In this document: in pieces, positions 17,067-25,663 of the stretch
How the letters are laid out: each line of letters starts with the position of its first letter
Numbering within the stretch: the first letter of the stretch is position 1
Notes under the pieces: model-generated
The model's database searches: none
Told to the model about the DNA's origin: nothing
The model's input: only the letters and a program-made list of their open reading frames with translations
Assembly: GCA_015066815.1 (NCBI GenBank)
Contig: SVNR01000004.1
Location: forward strand, 1 to 64,000
Length of the DNA: 64,000 nt
Reading direction: 5' to 3'
From: Ruminococcus sp.
GTDB taxonomy: Bacteria; Bacillota; Clostridia; Oscillospirales; Ruminococcaceae
Position numbers and translations under genes: made by a program

Positions 17067-18116
17067 TCAGGTCACATAATCCATAAGGGACTTAGGAATC
17101 ACACTGCTGCCGAACTGCATAACAAGACTCCATGAGTTCTTGTATCCGAGATAGTTTGTGATCTCTGTTGCGTCGTCAACTCCCTCGATATCCTTCTGCA
17201 TCTTGGTAAGCGAATAGTTTTCGTTTTCAAGTCTTGTAAGAGTTGTATCGAGGAATTTTGTTCTTACGCCTATCTCTGATACGCCTGTGATCACGTTTTC
17301 CGTCTGAGCTTTAAAGTTCTGCAGTATAGCGCGGAGCTCTTCTGTATCTGACTCCTTGAGTGCTTCACCCATCTGAGTCATCATATCGTACAAGTTGTTT
17401 GATATCTCGTAGGTTGTTTCGGTTCCATCGTCGTTTTCACACTTTACTTCGGACTTTCCGTGGCCGAGCACCTCTATGCCCTCTACTGATACCTTGTATG
17501 CTGTTTTAGGATTTACTGCTCCGTCCTTAACGCTTATATCAAGACCGATATCCATAAACGCTTTTCCGCTGTACGGAACTTCCTTGCCGGCAGCATCTAT
17601 ATACTTACCGTTTTCTTCTTTGATATCGGATGCTTTTACACCGTTGAACGTCAGACATCCGTCCTTGTCAACCTTGTACGGGGTTTCACCGACTCCGAGT
17701 CCGCCCATAACATACTTGTTGTTGTACTTGGTGTTTGAAAGTCTGAGAATCTCATCCTTTGCTTCGTCAAGATATGCCAGAAAAGCTTCACGTCCTGCTT
17801 CAAGTGTATGCGTGTTAAGTGCCTTGAACATTTCGGCGTTTACAGAAGAAGCGATATCGTTCATTTCCATGATAGCGTCCTCTGCCATAGCAAGCTGTTC
17901 GTTGGCTGTGTTTACATTATCCTGAGCCTGTTCGTTTTTATAAAGTCTTGATCTGACATCGATCGCTCTTGTGCCTGAAGTTACGTTCTGAGAAACCTTT
18001 GTGAAGTCTCTTCCCGTTTCAACTCTTTCCATTGCGTTGTTCATAGCATACTGAGCATTGTTAAGATTTTTAAGATATGTCCTGTTTGTATTGGCCTGTG
18101 TTATTCTTACTGCCAT
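17067..18116 (-). CDS. flgL: Flagellar hook-filament junction protein FlgL (HAP3)
   Basis: 349 residues, flagellin-family ends: N-terminal RITQANTNRTYLKNLNNAQ and helical C-terminal region (LENENYSLTKMQKDIEGVDDAT) that form the coiled-coil core, with a variable middle. Joins FlgK to the filament. The opening RITQ is typical of FlgL rather than flagellin, and the position directly after flgK confirms it. GGGGGTGG precedes ATG 18116; 33 bases separate it from flgK. Confidence 0.95.
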   Translation of the reverse strand: MAVRITQANTNRTYLKNLNNAQYAMNNAMERVETGRDFTKVSQNVTSGTRAIDVRSRLYKNEQAQDNVNTANEQLAMAEDAIMEMNDIASSVNAEMFKALNTHTLEAGREAFLAYLDEAKDEILRLSNTKYNNKYVMGGLGVGETPYKVDKDGCLTFNGVKASDIKEENGKYIDAAGKEVPYSGKAFMDIGLDISVKDGAVNPKTAYKVSVEGIEVLGHGKSEVKCENDDGTETTYEISNNLYDMMTQMGEALKESDTEELRAILQNFKAQTENVITGVSEIGVRTKFLDTTLTRLENENYSLTKMQKDIEGVDDATEITNYLGYKNSWSLVMQFGSSVIPKSLMDYVT

Positions 18117-18149
18117 TTTACTTTTCCACCCCCATAAACTCCTCTGTTA

Positions 18150-19691
18150 TCAGCCTAATGCACCGACCTGATTTATTATTACGTCAAGCAGCTCATCCAT
18201 AGTTGTCATCATCTTTGCTGCCGCCTGAAAAGCTCTGTTGTATGTAAGCATACTTACTGTTTCTTCGCTTTCACTTACAGCTGTTACGTTTTCTCTTGTA
18301 TCCTGAAGCTCGTTGGAATACTTTTCGCATGATTCATAACGTGACTTCATGTTGTATACATCCGAGCCTATCTTTCCGGCATAGTTTGATATAAACTCCT
18401 GGAAGGTTCCCCTGAAGCTCTCCGCACCGTTGTTTATATCATGCTCATCCTTGGAAAGCTTTCCTATAAGATTCAGAAGATATGTATTATCACTGCTGTT
18501 CTTGTCGGTTAGAACATAGGTGGGGTCGCTGTAAAGCTCGTCGGATATTGTTATGTTTGCGGCTGTTACTTTTCTGTTGTTATATATAACAGTTTCGCCG
18601 TTTTCTTCTATACATTCTCCGACCAGTTTTTTGTATGTAAGTATGTTCCCGTTTTCGTCAAATGTTTCGGGAACAGTGTTATTGAGAACCTCGGCAAGTC
18701 TTACTGCAAAAGAATCAAGAGAGTCGATGTAATACTTGAAGCCTCTTGCGTCGGAAGCAACTGAACCATCTGCGTTTACACCTCTGCCGTTTATTACTTC
18801 AGAAGATGCCTTGAGGCTTCCGTTTTCGGTAGCAGCGTTTTCTGAGTTGCTCTTCCATGTAAGAGATACCGTCTCATCCTTGTTTGCTGTGTAAACAATA
18901 CTGTCAGCAACAGTTCCTTTTACACACTTGTGTCCGTTAAGCGAAACATCCACTGTGCCGTCTGACTTTGCAGCAACATCAAGCTTTCCGAAAGCTGACA
19001 GCTTATCGAGAATAACGTTTCTCTTATCTATAAGCTCGTTAGGTCCGTACTGCTCTGTATAGCCACCGCCTGCAAGTATTCCGGAAATCTGCTTGTTGAG
19101 TGAAGCTACTTCTTCGAGGAAAGAGTTTACGTCCTTTGTCTCTGTCTGAAGCTGAAGCCTGTACGACTCACATGCCTCGTCGAGTGTGGAAGCTGTGTTA
19201 TTGAGAAGAACTGTAACATTATATACTGCATCAGCAAATATCGTAGTGTTCGCATCAATATTTACGTTGTTCGAAAGCTCTTCGAGAGCTCCGTACATTT
19301 CTTTCATACCCCAGCTCAGTCCGTAGCCGTCCCCGTCAACTCCTATATCTATCTCGGAAATAATAGTTTCTATCTCGGAAAACATCTCATAACCCTTGCT
19401 GTAGTATGACGTATCCGAATAAGAGTTTCTGAAAGAAGTGTCCATTCTTTCGTCACGTACCTGGGCTATTCCTTCTACCCTTGTTCCGATTCCTATGTGG
19501 TTATACGAGGCATTTGCCTTTCTGCTGTTATAAGCATAGTTATCAACAGATACCTGATCGAGTCTCTGTCTTGTATAACCCTCAGTTGTCATATTTGCAA
19601 GGTTGTGGCCAACTATATCAAGTGCCTTCTGGCTTGCAAAAATCGCCGACTTAGAAGATTCAAACCCCATAAATGTCGGTCTCATACTCAT
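18150..19691 (-). CDS. flgK: Flagellar hook-associated protein FlgK (HAP1)
   Basis: 513-residue junction protein between hook and filament. Hallmarks: N-terminal MRPTFMGFESSKSAIFASQKALDIVGHNLANMTTEGYTRQR (flagellar rod/hook N motif, LDIVGHNLAN) and C-terminal YNRAFQAAAKMMTTMDELLDVIINQ. GGAGGGG precedes ATG 19691. Second gene of the flgN-flgK-flgL group. Confidence 0.97.
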   Translation of the reverse strand: MSMRPTFMGFESSKSAIFASQKALDIVGHNLANMTTEGYTRQRLDQVSVDNYAYNSRKANASYNHIGIGTRVEGIAQVRDERMDTSFRNSYSDTSYYSKGYEMFSEIETIISEIDIGVDGDGYGLSWGMKEMYGALEELSNNVNIDANTTIFADAVYNVTVLLNNTASTLDEACESYRLQLQTETKDVNSFLEEVASLNKQISGILAGGGYTEQYGPNELIDKRNVILDKLSAFGKLDVAAKSDGTVDVSLNGHKCVKGTVADSIVYTANKDETVSLTWKSNSENAATENGSLKASSEVINGRGVNADGSVASDARGFKYYIDSLDSFAVRLAEVLNNTVPETFDENGNILTYKKLVGECIEENGETVIYNNRKVTAANITISDELYSDPTYVLTDKNSSDNTYLLNLIGKLSKDEHDINNGAESFRGTFQEFISNYAGKIGSDVYNMKSRYESCEKYSNELQDTRENVTAVSESEETVSMLTYNRAFQAAAKMMTTMDELLDVIINQVGALG

Positions 19692-19708
19692 AAAAAACCC
19701 CTCCGCTT

Positions 19709-20179
19709 CTAAGCCTGCCTGTCAAGAATGCCTGTCTGATAATTTTTTTCGGAAACATTTCCTTTTTTATCATAGCAAGCCGGATCTGTAATCCCGTCAT
19801 AACCCTGAACACCGTTTTCCTTAAGGTTTTTGCGGACTATATCAAGTGAACGCTTGTTATACTCGCTCGCCTTTGCAACAGCGTCGCTGAAATCATAAAG
19901 CAGGTCCTCAAGCTCCTCCTTACGATCCCCAGTCTCCGTGTCTATAATCTGTCTGAAGCTCTTACCTTCCAGGCCCAGTTTCTTAAACAATTCGCTTCGC
20001 TTTTTTTCGTACATTTCTACTTTTGAAACATAAACCTGATATTCCGAAAGAATGTTATTGATTGCCTGAAGGTCATCAGACTGAAGAGCATCTGTTTTTT
20101 GTTTTTCGTTTTCACATACTTCATCATAAAAATCAATGTACTCTTCCATAAAGCTATAAAACTCTTCGTAATCTTTCAT
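19709..20179 (-). CDS. flgN: FlgN-family chaperone
   Basis: 156 residues, all-helical, acidic, located between flgM and flgK as in other Firmicutes. The pattern KTDALQSDDLQAINNILSEY followed by a second long helical hairpin fits FlgN, the export chaperone of FlgK and FlgL. GGAG lies 9 bases before ATG 20179; the longer frame to 20248 is disfavoured since it lacks such a site. 17 bases before flgK. Confidence 0.8.
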   Translation of the reverse strand: MKDYEEFYSFMEEYIDFYDEVCENEKQKTDALQSDDLQAINNILSEYQVYVSKVEMYEKKRSELFKKLGLEGKSFRQIIDTETGDRKEELEDLLYDFSDAVAKASEYNKRSLDIVRKNLKENGVQGYDGITDPACYDKKGNVSEKNYQTGILDRQA

Positions 20180-20280
20180 TGCATTCATCTCCGGAAAATC
20201 AGTTTTTTTGAAATAACAGGAACAGTTTTCTGTATTTACAAAAACCATTCCTGCTCTTTGTATTTTTTGTTTACCCTGAA

Positions 20281-20595
20281 TTAGAATGCCATACGTTCAA
20301 GAATGGCATCTGCTACGCTGCCGGCTGAAATATTGTATGTCCCGGCTGAGATCTGTGATTTCAGAGAATTAATTTTTTCCTGTGACGCAGAACCGTAAAC
20401 TTCGGAAGCGATTGTCTTAGTGCTGCGATCAAGCTCTCTGAAGGACGCTGCCTCAGGGCTTATGGATACCATATCATGCTGCCCGGAATGAACTTTTCCG
20501 GATGACATCGGATCTATGTATCCTTTTGTGTTTATGTTCCCGATTTTCTCGGTCTTCATATATCCGCTGCACACATTATTAAAATTAATATTCAT
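20281..20595 (-). CDS. flgM: Anti-sigma-28 factor FlgM
   Basis: 104-residue inhibitor of the flagellar sigma factor, secreted when the hook is finished. The family C-terminal pattern is seen: DMVSISPEAASFRELD, then RSTKTIASEVY, then KINSLKSQISAGTYNISA and SVADAILERM. First gene of the cluster on this strand. AAGGAG upstream supports ATG 20595; a GTG six bases earlier is possible. Confidence 0.93.
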   Translation of the reverse strand: MNINFNNVCSGYMKTEKIGNINTKGYIDPMSSGKVHSGQHDMVSISPEAASFRELDRSTKTIASEVYGSASQEKINSLKSQISAGTYNISAGSVADAILERMAF

Positions 20596-20743
20596 ATACA
20601 CACAACTCCTTTCTGTAGTTTGAATATAAATCGTCGCAAAACAACCCCTACAGAATATATATCGTCACTTCCGTTTTATTTTAAATACCGATAGGCGTAA
20701 AATATTTTTCTAAATTTTAGGAAAAACAAGACTGATGCTTTCA

Positions 20744-20788
20744 TACGTTTTGTGCAGAGCTTTTTCGGAGAACCCTGCACCAAACGTA
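20744..20788. other. Strong isolated hairpin between eno and flgM
   Basis: TACGTTTTGTGCAGAG (20744-20759) pairs with CCCTGCACCAAACGTA (20773-20788) with two mismatches and a loop of about 13 bases. Neither side is followed by a clear T-run, so it is not an obvious terminator. Confidence 0.6.
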
Positions 20789-20815
20789 CAAAAAGTATTT
20801 TTCAAAAAATCAAAT

Positions 20816-20851
20816 TATAGTGAACGTAAAAATATTTTTTAGTCCACTATA
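20816..20851. repeat. Palindrome of the TATAGTGAACG family
   Basis: TATAGTGAACGTAAA... with TAGTCCACTATA, an imperfect inverted repeat just after the eno stop codon. Confidence 0.75.
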
Positions 20852-20884
20852 CCTGCAGAGCTTTGCTTTTTTGAAACAAGTGAG

Positions 20885-22321
<1,437 letters not shown>

Positions 22322-22391
22322 TATTATCGGAGTTTATATATTTTTTTATACACAAAACGCAATGAGTTTTCATATCTATTAATTTTTTTTA

Positions 22392-22476
22392 TAACCTCTC
22401 TGTCAGCTTCGGTGACAGCTCTCCTTAAAAGGAGAGCCATGATTCCCGCTGATTTTCACTTGTAGATATATCTATA
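22392..22476 (-). repeat. Interspersed ~82-bp hairpin repeat, copy 2 (inverted)
   Basis: Reverse complement matches copy 1 at 5561-5642 over its whole length, including GGCTCTCCTTTTAAGGAGAGC, the GTCA..GAAGCTGAC palindrome and AGATATATCTA. A shorter related stretch (CTTCTCCTTTTAATGAGAGC) follows at about 22478-22497. Confidence 0.85.
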
Positions 22477-22544
22477 GCTTCTCCTTTTAATGAGAGCTAA
22501 CCGGCCAGCCTTCTTTTTACTTCTCTTTTACTTTCAGACTAAAC

Positions 22545-22617
22545 GCAACACCTATTACCTTCAAAGTAACTGCAACAGGTGTATTTTTCCGTGTTGCATT
22601 TACTTTGAAAATTCACT
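22545..22617. other. Long hairpin with competing pairings upstream of prfB
   Basis: TTCAAAGTAA-C-TGCAACA (22560-22577) pairs with TGTTGCA-T-TTACTTTGAA (22592-22609), 17 pairs with one mismatch. GCAACAC (22545-22551) could instead pair with GTGTTGC (22591-22597). It lies upstream of the prfB promoter, so it is not a prfB leader; possibly a terminator or repeat relic. Confidence 0.55.
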
Positions 22618-22653
22618 TATAAAGAATAAGTTCAATTTTTTTCATAATAATAA

Positions 22654-22682
22654 TTGAAGTTTTTTCATTTTCGTAGTATAAT
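22654..22682 (+). promoter_or_regulatory. Promoter of prfB
   Basis: TTGAAG (22654-22659) and TATAAT (22677-22682) with a 17-base spacer. A second TATAAT lies at 22685-22690. Confidence 0.65.
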
Positions 22683-22689
22683 ATTATAA

Positions 22690-22721
22690 TGAGCGTCAGA
22701 ACAAACCTGATGTTCATTATA
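22690..22721. repeat. Degenerate palindrome of the TATAGTGAACG family in the prfB leader
   Basis: TGAGCGTCAG...CTGATGTTCA, an imperfect inverted repeat just after the prfB promoter. Confidence 0.6.
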
Positions 22722-22757
22722 TGTATTAAAAACAATGTATTTTGAAAGGATATACCG

Positions 22758-23879
22758 ATGCTGATTTTAGATGATCTTAAAGCCGAACTTATTGCCTACA
22801 AGCCGCAGCTTGACGAGCTTCATGACGTACTTGCGATCGAGGCTGCAAACGAAAAGCTGTCCGAGCTCCAGATGATGGTTGAACAGCCGGGCTTCTGGGA
22901 CGATGTAGAAAAATCCCAGAAAACCATGCAGACTATAAAAGGTCTTGAGAGCAAAATAGAAAAATTCAACAAGCTCACAAAAATGCTCGATGATACCCTG
23001 ACACTCATTGAACTTTGTATCGAGGAAAACGACGACAGTGCAAACGACGAGATAGAGGCTGAGGCTGAAGCCTTCAAGAGAACCCTCGAAGAACAGAAGC
23101 TTGCTACACTTATGACAGGTGAATATGACAACTCAAACGCTATACTTACCTTCCATGCCGGCGCAGGCGGTACTGAGGCTCAGGACTGGGCTCAGATGCT
23201 CTACAGAATGTACAACCACTGGGCAGACAGCCACAACTTCAAGGTAAATCTTCTTGACTATCTTGACGGTGACGAAGCAGGTATGAAAAGTGCATCAATA
23301 CTCGTAGAGGGTACAAACGCATACGGTTTTCTCAAGTCGGAAGCCGGTGTTCACAGACTTGTACGTGTTTCACCCTTTGACTCTTCAGGAAGAAGACATA
23401 CATCATTTGCCGCTATCGAGGTAACACCTGATATAGATGACAGTATAGAAGTAGATATCCGTACAGAAGATCTCAAAATAGACACATATCGTGCAAGCGG
23501 CGCAGGCGGACAGCACATCAACAAAACATCATCGGCTGTACGTATAACTCATATCCCTACAGGAATAGTAGTCGCTTGTCAGACTCAGCGAAGCCAGTTC
23601 CAGAACAAGGACTTCGCTATGAAGATGCTCCGTTCCAAGCTCATCGAAATAAAAGAACGTGAGCACCTCGAAAAAATCGAAGATATCAAGGGTGTGCAGA
23701 AGGAAATCGCATGGGGCGCACAGATACGTTCATATGTATTCATGCCATATACTCTGGTAAAGGATCACAGAACAGGCTTTGAAACCGGCAACGTTGACGC
23801 TGTCATGGATGGTGAGCTTGACGGATTTATAAACGAATACTTAAAGTCCCTCTCGCACGGAACTCTCGAAAAAGAATAA
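22758..23879 (+). CDS. prfB: Peptide chain release factor 2, without programmed frameshift
   Basis: Terminates translation at UGA/UAA. 373 residues with the RF2 tripeptide context SPF (VSPFDSSGRR) and the GGQ motif (GAGGQHINKT) that enters the peptidyl-transferase centre. Most bacterial prfB genes carry an in-frame UGA near codon 25 that needs a +1 shift; here the frame from ATG 22758 (MLILDDLKAELIAYKPQLDE) to the stop is continuous, so that autoregulation is absent. AAAGGA lies upstream of the start. A weak hairpin follows the stop. Confidence 0.97.
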   Translation: MLILDDLKAELIAYKPQLDELHDVLAIEAANEKLSELQMMVEQPGFWDDVEKSQKTMQTIKGLESKIEKFNKLTKMLDDTLTLIELCIEENDDSANDEIEAEAEAFKRTLEEQKLATLMTGEYDNSNAILTFHAGAGGTEAQDWAQMLYRMYNHWADSHNFKVNLLDYLDGDEAGMKSASILVEGTNAYGFLKSEAGVHRLVRVSPFDSSGRRHTSFAAIEVTPDIDDSIEVDIRTEDLKIDTYRASGAGGQHINKTSSAVRITHIPTGIVVACQTQRSQFQNKDFAMKMLRSKLIEIKEREHLEKIEDIKGVQKEIAWGAQIRSYVFMPYTLVKDHRTGFETGNVDAVMDGELDGFINEYLKSLSHGTLEKE

Positions 23880-23888
23880 AAAAATTTT

Positions 23889-23920
23889 TAAGGGTATGGT
23901 TTTAAGATCATGCCCTTATA
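23889..23920 (+). terminator. Possible weak terminator after prfB
   Basis: TAAGGGTATG (23889-23898) pairs with CATGCCCTTA (23909-23918), but no good T-run follows. Confidence 0.4.
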
Positions 23921-23949
23921 ATATTGCTAAGACATGTAAAAAAATCACC

Positions 23950-23978
23950 TTGAAGCTGATGCTATGATATGGTATAAT
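23950..23978 (+). promoter_or_regulatory. Promoter of the dockerin enzyme gene at 24189
   Basis: TTGAAG (23950-23955), 17-base spacer, TATAAT (23973-23978). The composite repeat at 24011-24139 lies between this promoter and the start codon. Confidence 0.65.
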
Positions 23979-24010
23979 TTTTACATACATAATATAGTAA
24001 CCGATATATT

Positions 24011-24139
24011 TATAGTGAACGAAAAAAAATTTTTTTGTTCATATCAGCCGATATGCACGGAGTTACCGCAGGGAACGGATGTGCAAGGCAATATTAATAA
24101 ATTATAGTGAAAGTCAGATTTAATCTGACGCTCACTATA
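24011..24139 (+). repeat. Composite palindromic element (copy e), best complete example
   Basis: Three parts. Left palindrome 24011-24043 (TATAGTGAACGAAAAA ... TTTTTTGTTCATAT). Core 24047-24090: GCCGATATGCAC, then GTTACC-GCA-GGGAAC, which folds back on itself, then GTGCAAGGCA, so GCAC/GTGC and GCC/GGC can form an outer stem. Right palindrome 24103-24139 (TATAGTGAAAGTCAGATT with AATCTGACGCTCACTATA). It would lie in the untranslated leader of the gene at 24189. Confidence 0.88.
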
Positions 24140-24188
24140 TTTTTACTTACACTATGAATAAAGGTTTTTAACCGGAAAGGAAAAGAAA

Positions 24189-25319
24189 ATGCATAACAGA
24201 AAAATATTCAAACGTTCCTTAAGCTTTGCTTTGTCCCTGTCTCTTGCACTTACATCAGCATACCTTGTTTCTGCTGACCAACAGGCAGCCGTATCTGCAA
24301 GCAGTGAAGCCGCACATGATCCTGACAGGGATGTACAGGCCGAAGGCGTAGGAAATCCTTTTAACTACGGAGAAAGAAATACTCCCGAAAACGGAAGCGA
24401 CGAAGAGATCCGTGCTATCAATCATGCTATGACAGTACAGGAAGTAAAATACTGTATGTACAAGGAAATAGACGAACACTGGGATCTCATAAAGGTACGC
24501 TTCGGTCAGGACAACCGTGAAATGGTCTACGCACTCTTTTTAGGCCTCGGAACACGTGAATCAACTCTTGGCGGAAACGGTGACGGAGCGGATATAGAAA
24601 CTGCTCATTCGGAAGGATTTGGCGTAAGCTCCGCTCATGCATACGGAACAATGCAGACAGCAGTCACAGCTTTTAAAGACTGCAATCCGACGTTCATGAA
24701 AGAAGACGACGTTCCCGAAATGTTCCAGTACTCGCTTACACACGCTAACTTCTATGACGCAGTTATATCAAACCATATGGGCATACGAAAGCTTATGCAC
24801 TTCGTGCGTTCCGCAATAGTGGACTATGAGCTTGAAGGATATCAGGTAGTCAGAGGTGCTCTCAAGGCCTTCAATACAGGCTGGGCAAACTATACCGGAG
24901 AGGACGACGGATACTATAAAAACTACCCCGATGAAATAATCGCTCTTGCACGCTGGTACTATGAGGAGGGACACCTCTACGACAATGTGTTTACCTGGAC
25001 AAACGACGAAAGAGTAAACGAATACCGCCAGGGTAACGTATGGGACTGGTGGGGAGACGGAGTTCCAAGCCTTGCAGAAATACAGCCCTCAAGTCCATCC
25101 GATCCCCCGTCACCGAACGAAATAACCAAGGGTGACACGGATGAAAACGGTATGGTTGATATTACCGATCTTTCTGTACTGTCCATATATCTTCTTGAGG
25201 GTCAGAATCTATCCGGAAACGGATTAAAAGCTGCTGATGTAAACGCTGACGGAAGCGTAACACTTTCTGACCTTGCAAGACTAAGACAGTATCTTTCAAA
25301 AAAGACAGATAAACTCTAA
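24189..25319 (+). CDS. Secreted dockerin enzyme with lysozyme-superfold catalytic domain, GH124-like
   Basis: 376 residues: signal peptide (1-29, cut near VSA-DQ), a linker, a helical catalytic domain (about 70-292) and a dockerin (about 313-371; loops GDTDENGMVDITDL and ADVNADGSVTLSDL). LFLGLGTRESTLGG with E124, then YGTMQTAV, are the layout of the GH23/lytic transglycosylase superfold. GH124 cellulases of cellulosomal Firmicutes share this fold, and the dockerin closely resembles that of the GH9 enzyme (shared TDLSVLS), so a cellulosomal endoglucanase is my best guess; a peptidoglycan-active enzyme is the alternative. Own promoter and terminator. Confidence 0.65.
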   Translation: MHNRKIFKRSLSFALSLSLALTSAYLVSADQQAAVSASSEAAHDPDRDVQAEGVGNPFNYGERNTPENGSDEEIRAINHAMTVQEVKYCMYKEIDEHWDLIKVRFGQDNREMVYALFLGLGTRESTLGGNGDGADIETAHSEGFGVSSAHAYGTMQTAVTAFKDCNPTFMKEDDVPEMFQYSLTHANFYDAVISNHMGIRKLMHFVRSAIVDYELEGYQVVRGALKAFNTGWANYTGEDDGYYKNYPDEIIALARWYYEEGHLYDNVFTWTNDERVNEYRQGNVWDWWGDGVPSLAEIQPSSPSDPPSPNEITKGDTDENGMVDITDLSVLSIYLLEGQNLSGNGLKAADVNADGSVTLSDLARLRQYLSKKTDKL

Positions 25320-25329
25320 AAAATATTTG

Positions 25330-25361
25330 ACTGCCGCATATATAAAGTGCGGCAGTTTTTA
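25330..25361 (+). terminator. Intrinsic terminator of the GH124-like gene
   Basis: ACTGCCGCA (25330-25338) pairs with TGCGGCAGT (25348-25356), followed by TTTTTA. Confidence 0.9.
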
Positions 25362-25395
25362 TAGTGAACGAAAAAAATATTTTTCGTTCACTATA
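25360..25395. repeat. Near-perfect palindrome of the TATAGTGAACG family
   Basis: Arms TATAGTGAACGAAAAA (25360-25375) and TTTTTCGTTCACTATA (25380-25395), 16 bp each, directly abutting the terminator. Confidence 0.9.
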
Positions 25396-25506
25396 TATAA
25401 CACCGGAAAAACAGCATAACTGCCAATCTTAAAATATTTATCCTCAATAAGATTATATAAAAACACAAACTTATTTTCTTTCTTATTTTTATCACATATT
25501 ATACAC

Positions 25507-25535
25507 TTGAAAAACATATGGATTTGTTATACAAT
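25507..25535 (+). promoter_or_regulatory. Promoter of the ABC transporter gene
   Basis: TTGAAA (25507-25512), 17-base spacer, TACAAT (25530-25535). The composite repeat starts a few bases downstream. Confidence 0.6.
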
Positions 25536-25540
25536 AGTAA

Positions 25541-25644
25541 TGTTCACTATTTGCCGATATGCACGAAGCTAACGCAGTCAGCGGGTGTACAAGAGGTGAA
25601 ATAAATTAATTATAATAAACAAAAAATATTTTTTGTTTATTATA
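25541..25644 (+). repeat. Composite palindromic element (copy f)
   Basis: Half palindrome (GTTCACTAT), core GCCGATATGCAC (25553) with inner GCTAAC-GCA-GTCAGC and GTACAAGAGG, then a perfect 34-bp palindrome at 25611-25644 (TATAATAAACAAAAAAT and its complement). It occupies the leader of the ABC transporter gene. Confidence 0.85.
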
Positions 25645-25663
25645 ACAACGAAAGGAACTATAT

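Noticed and set aside
20641-20720. Possible sigma-28 promoter before flgM (TTTA-N15-GACGATAT)
   Set aside because: The match is weak in AT-rich DNA, and other spacings fit equally badly.
22545-22757. Riboswitch or attenuator controlling prfB
   Set aside because: The competing hairpins lie upstream of the only good promoter (22654-22682), so they would not be in the prfB transcript.
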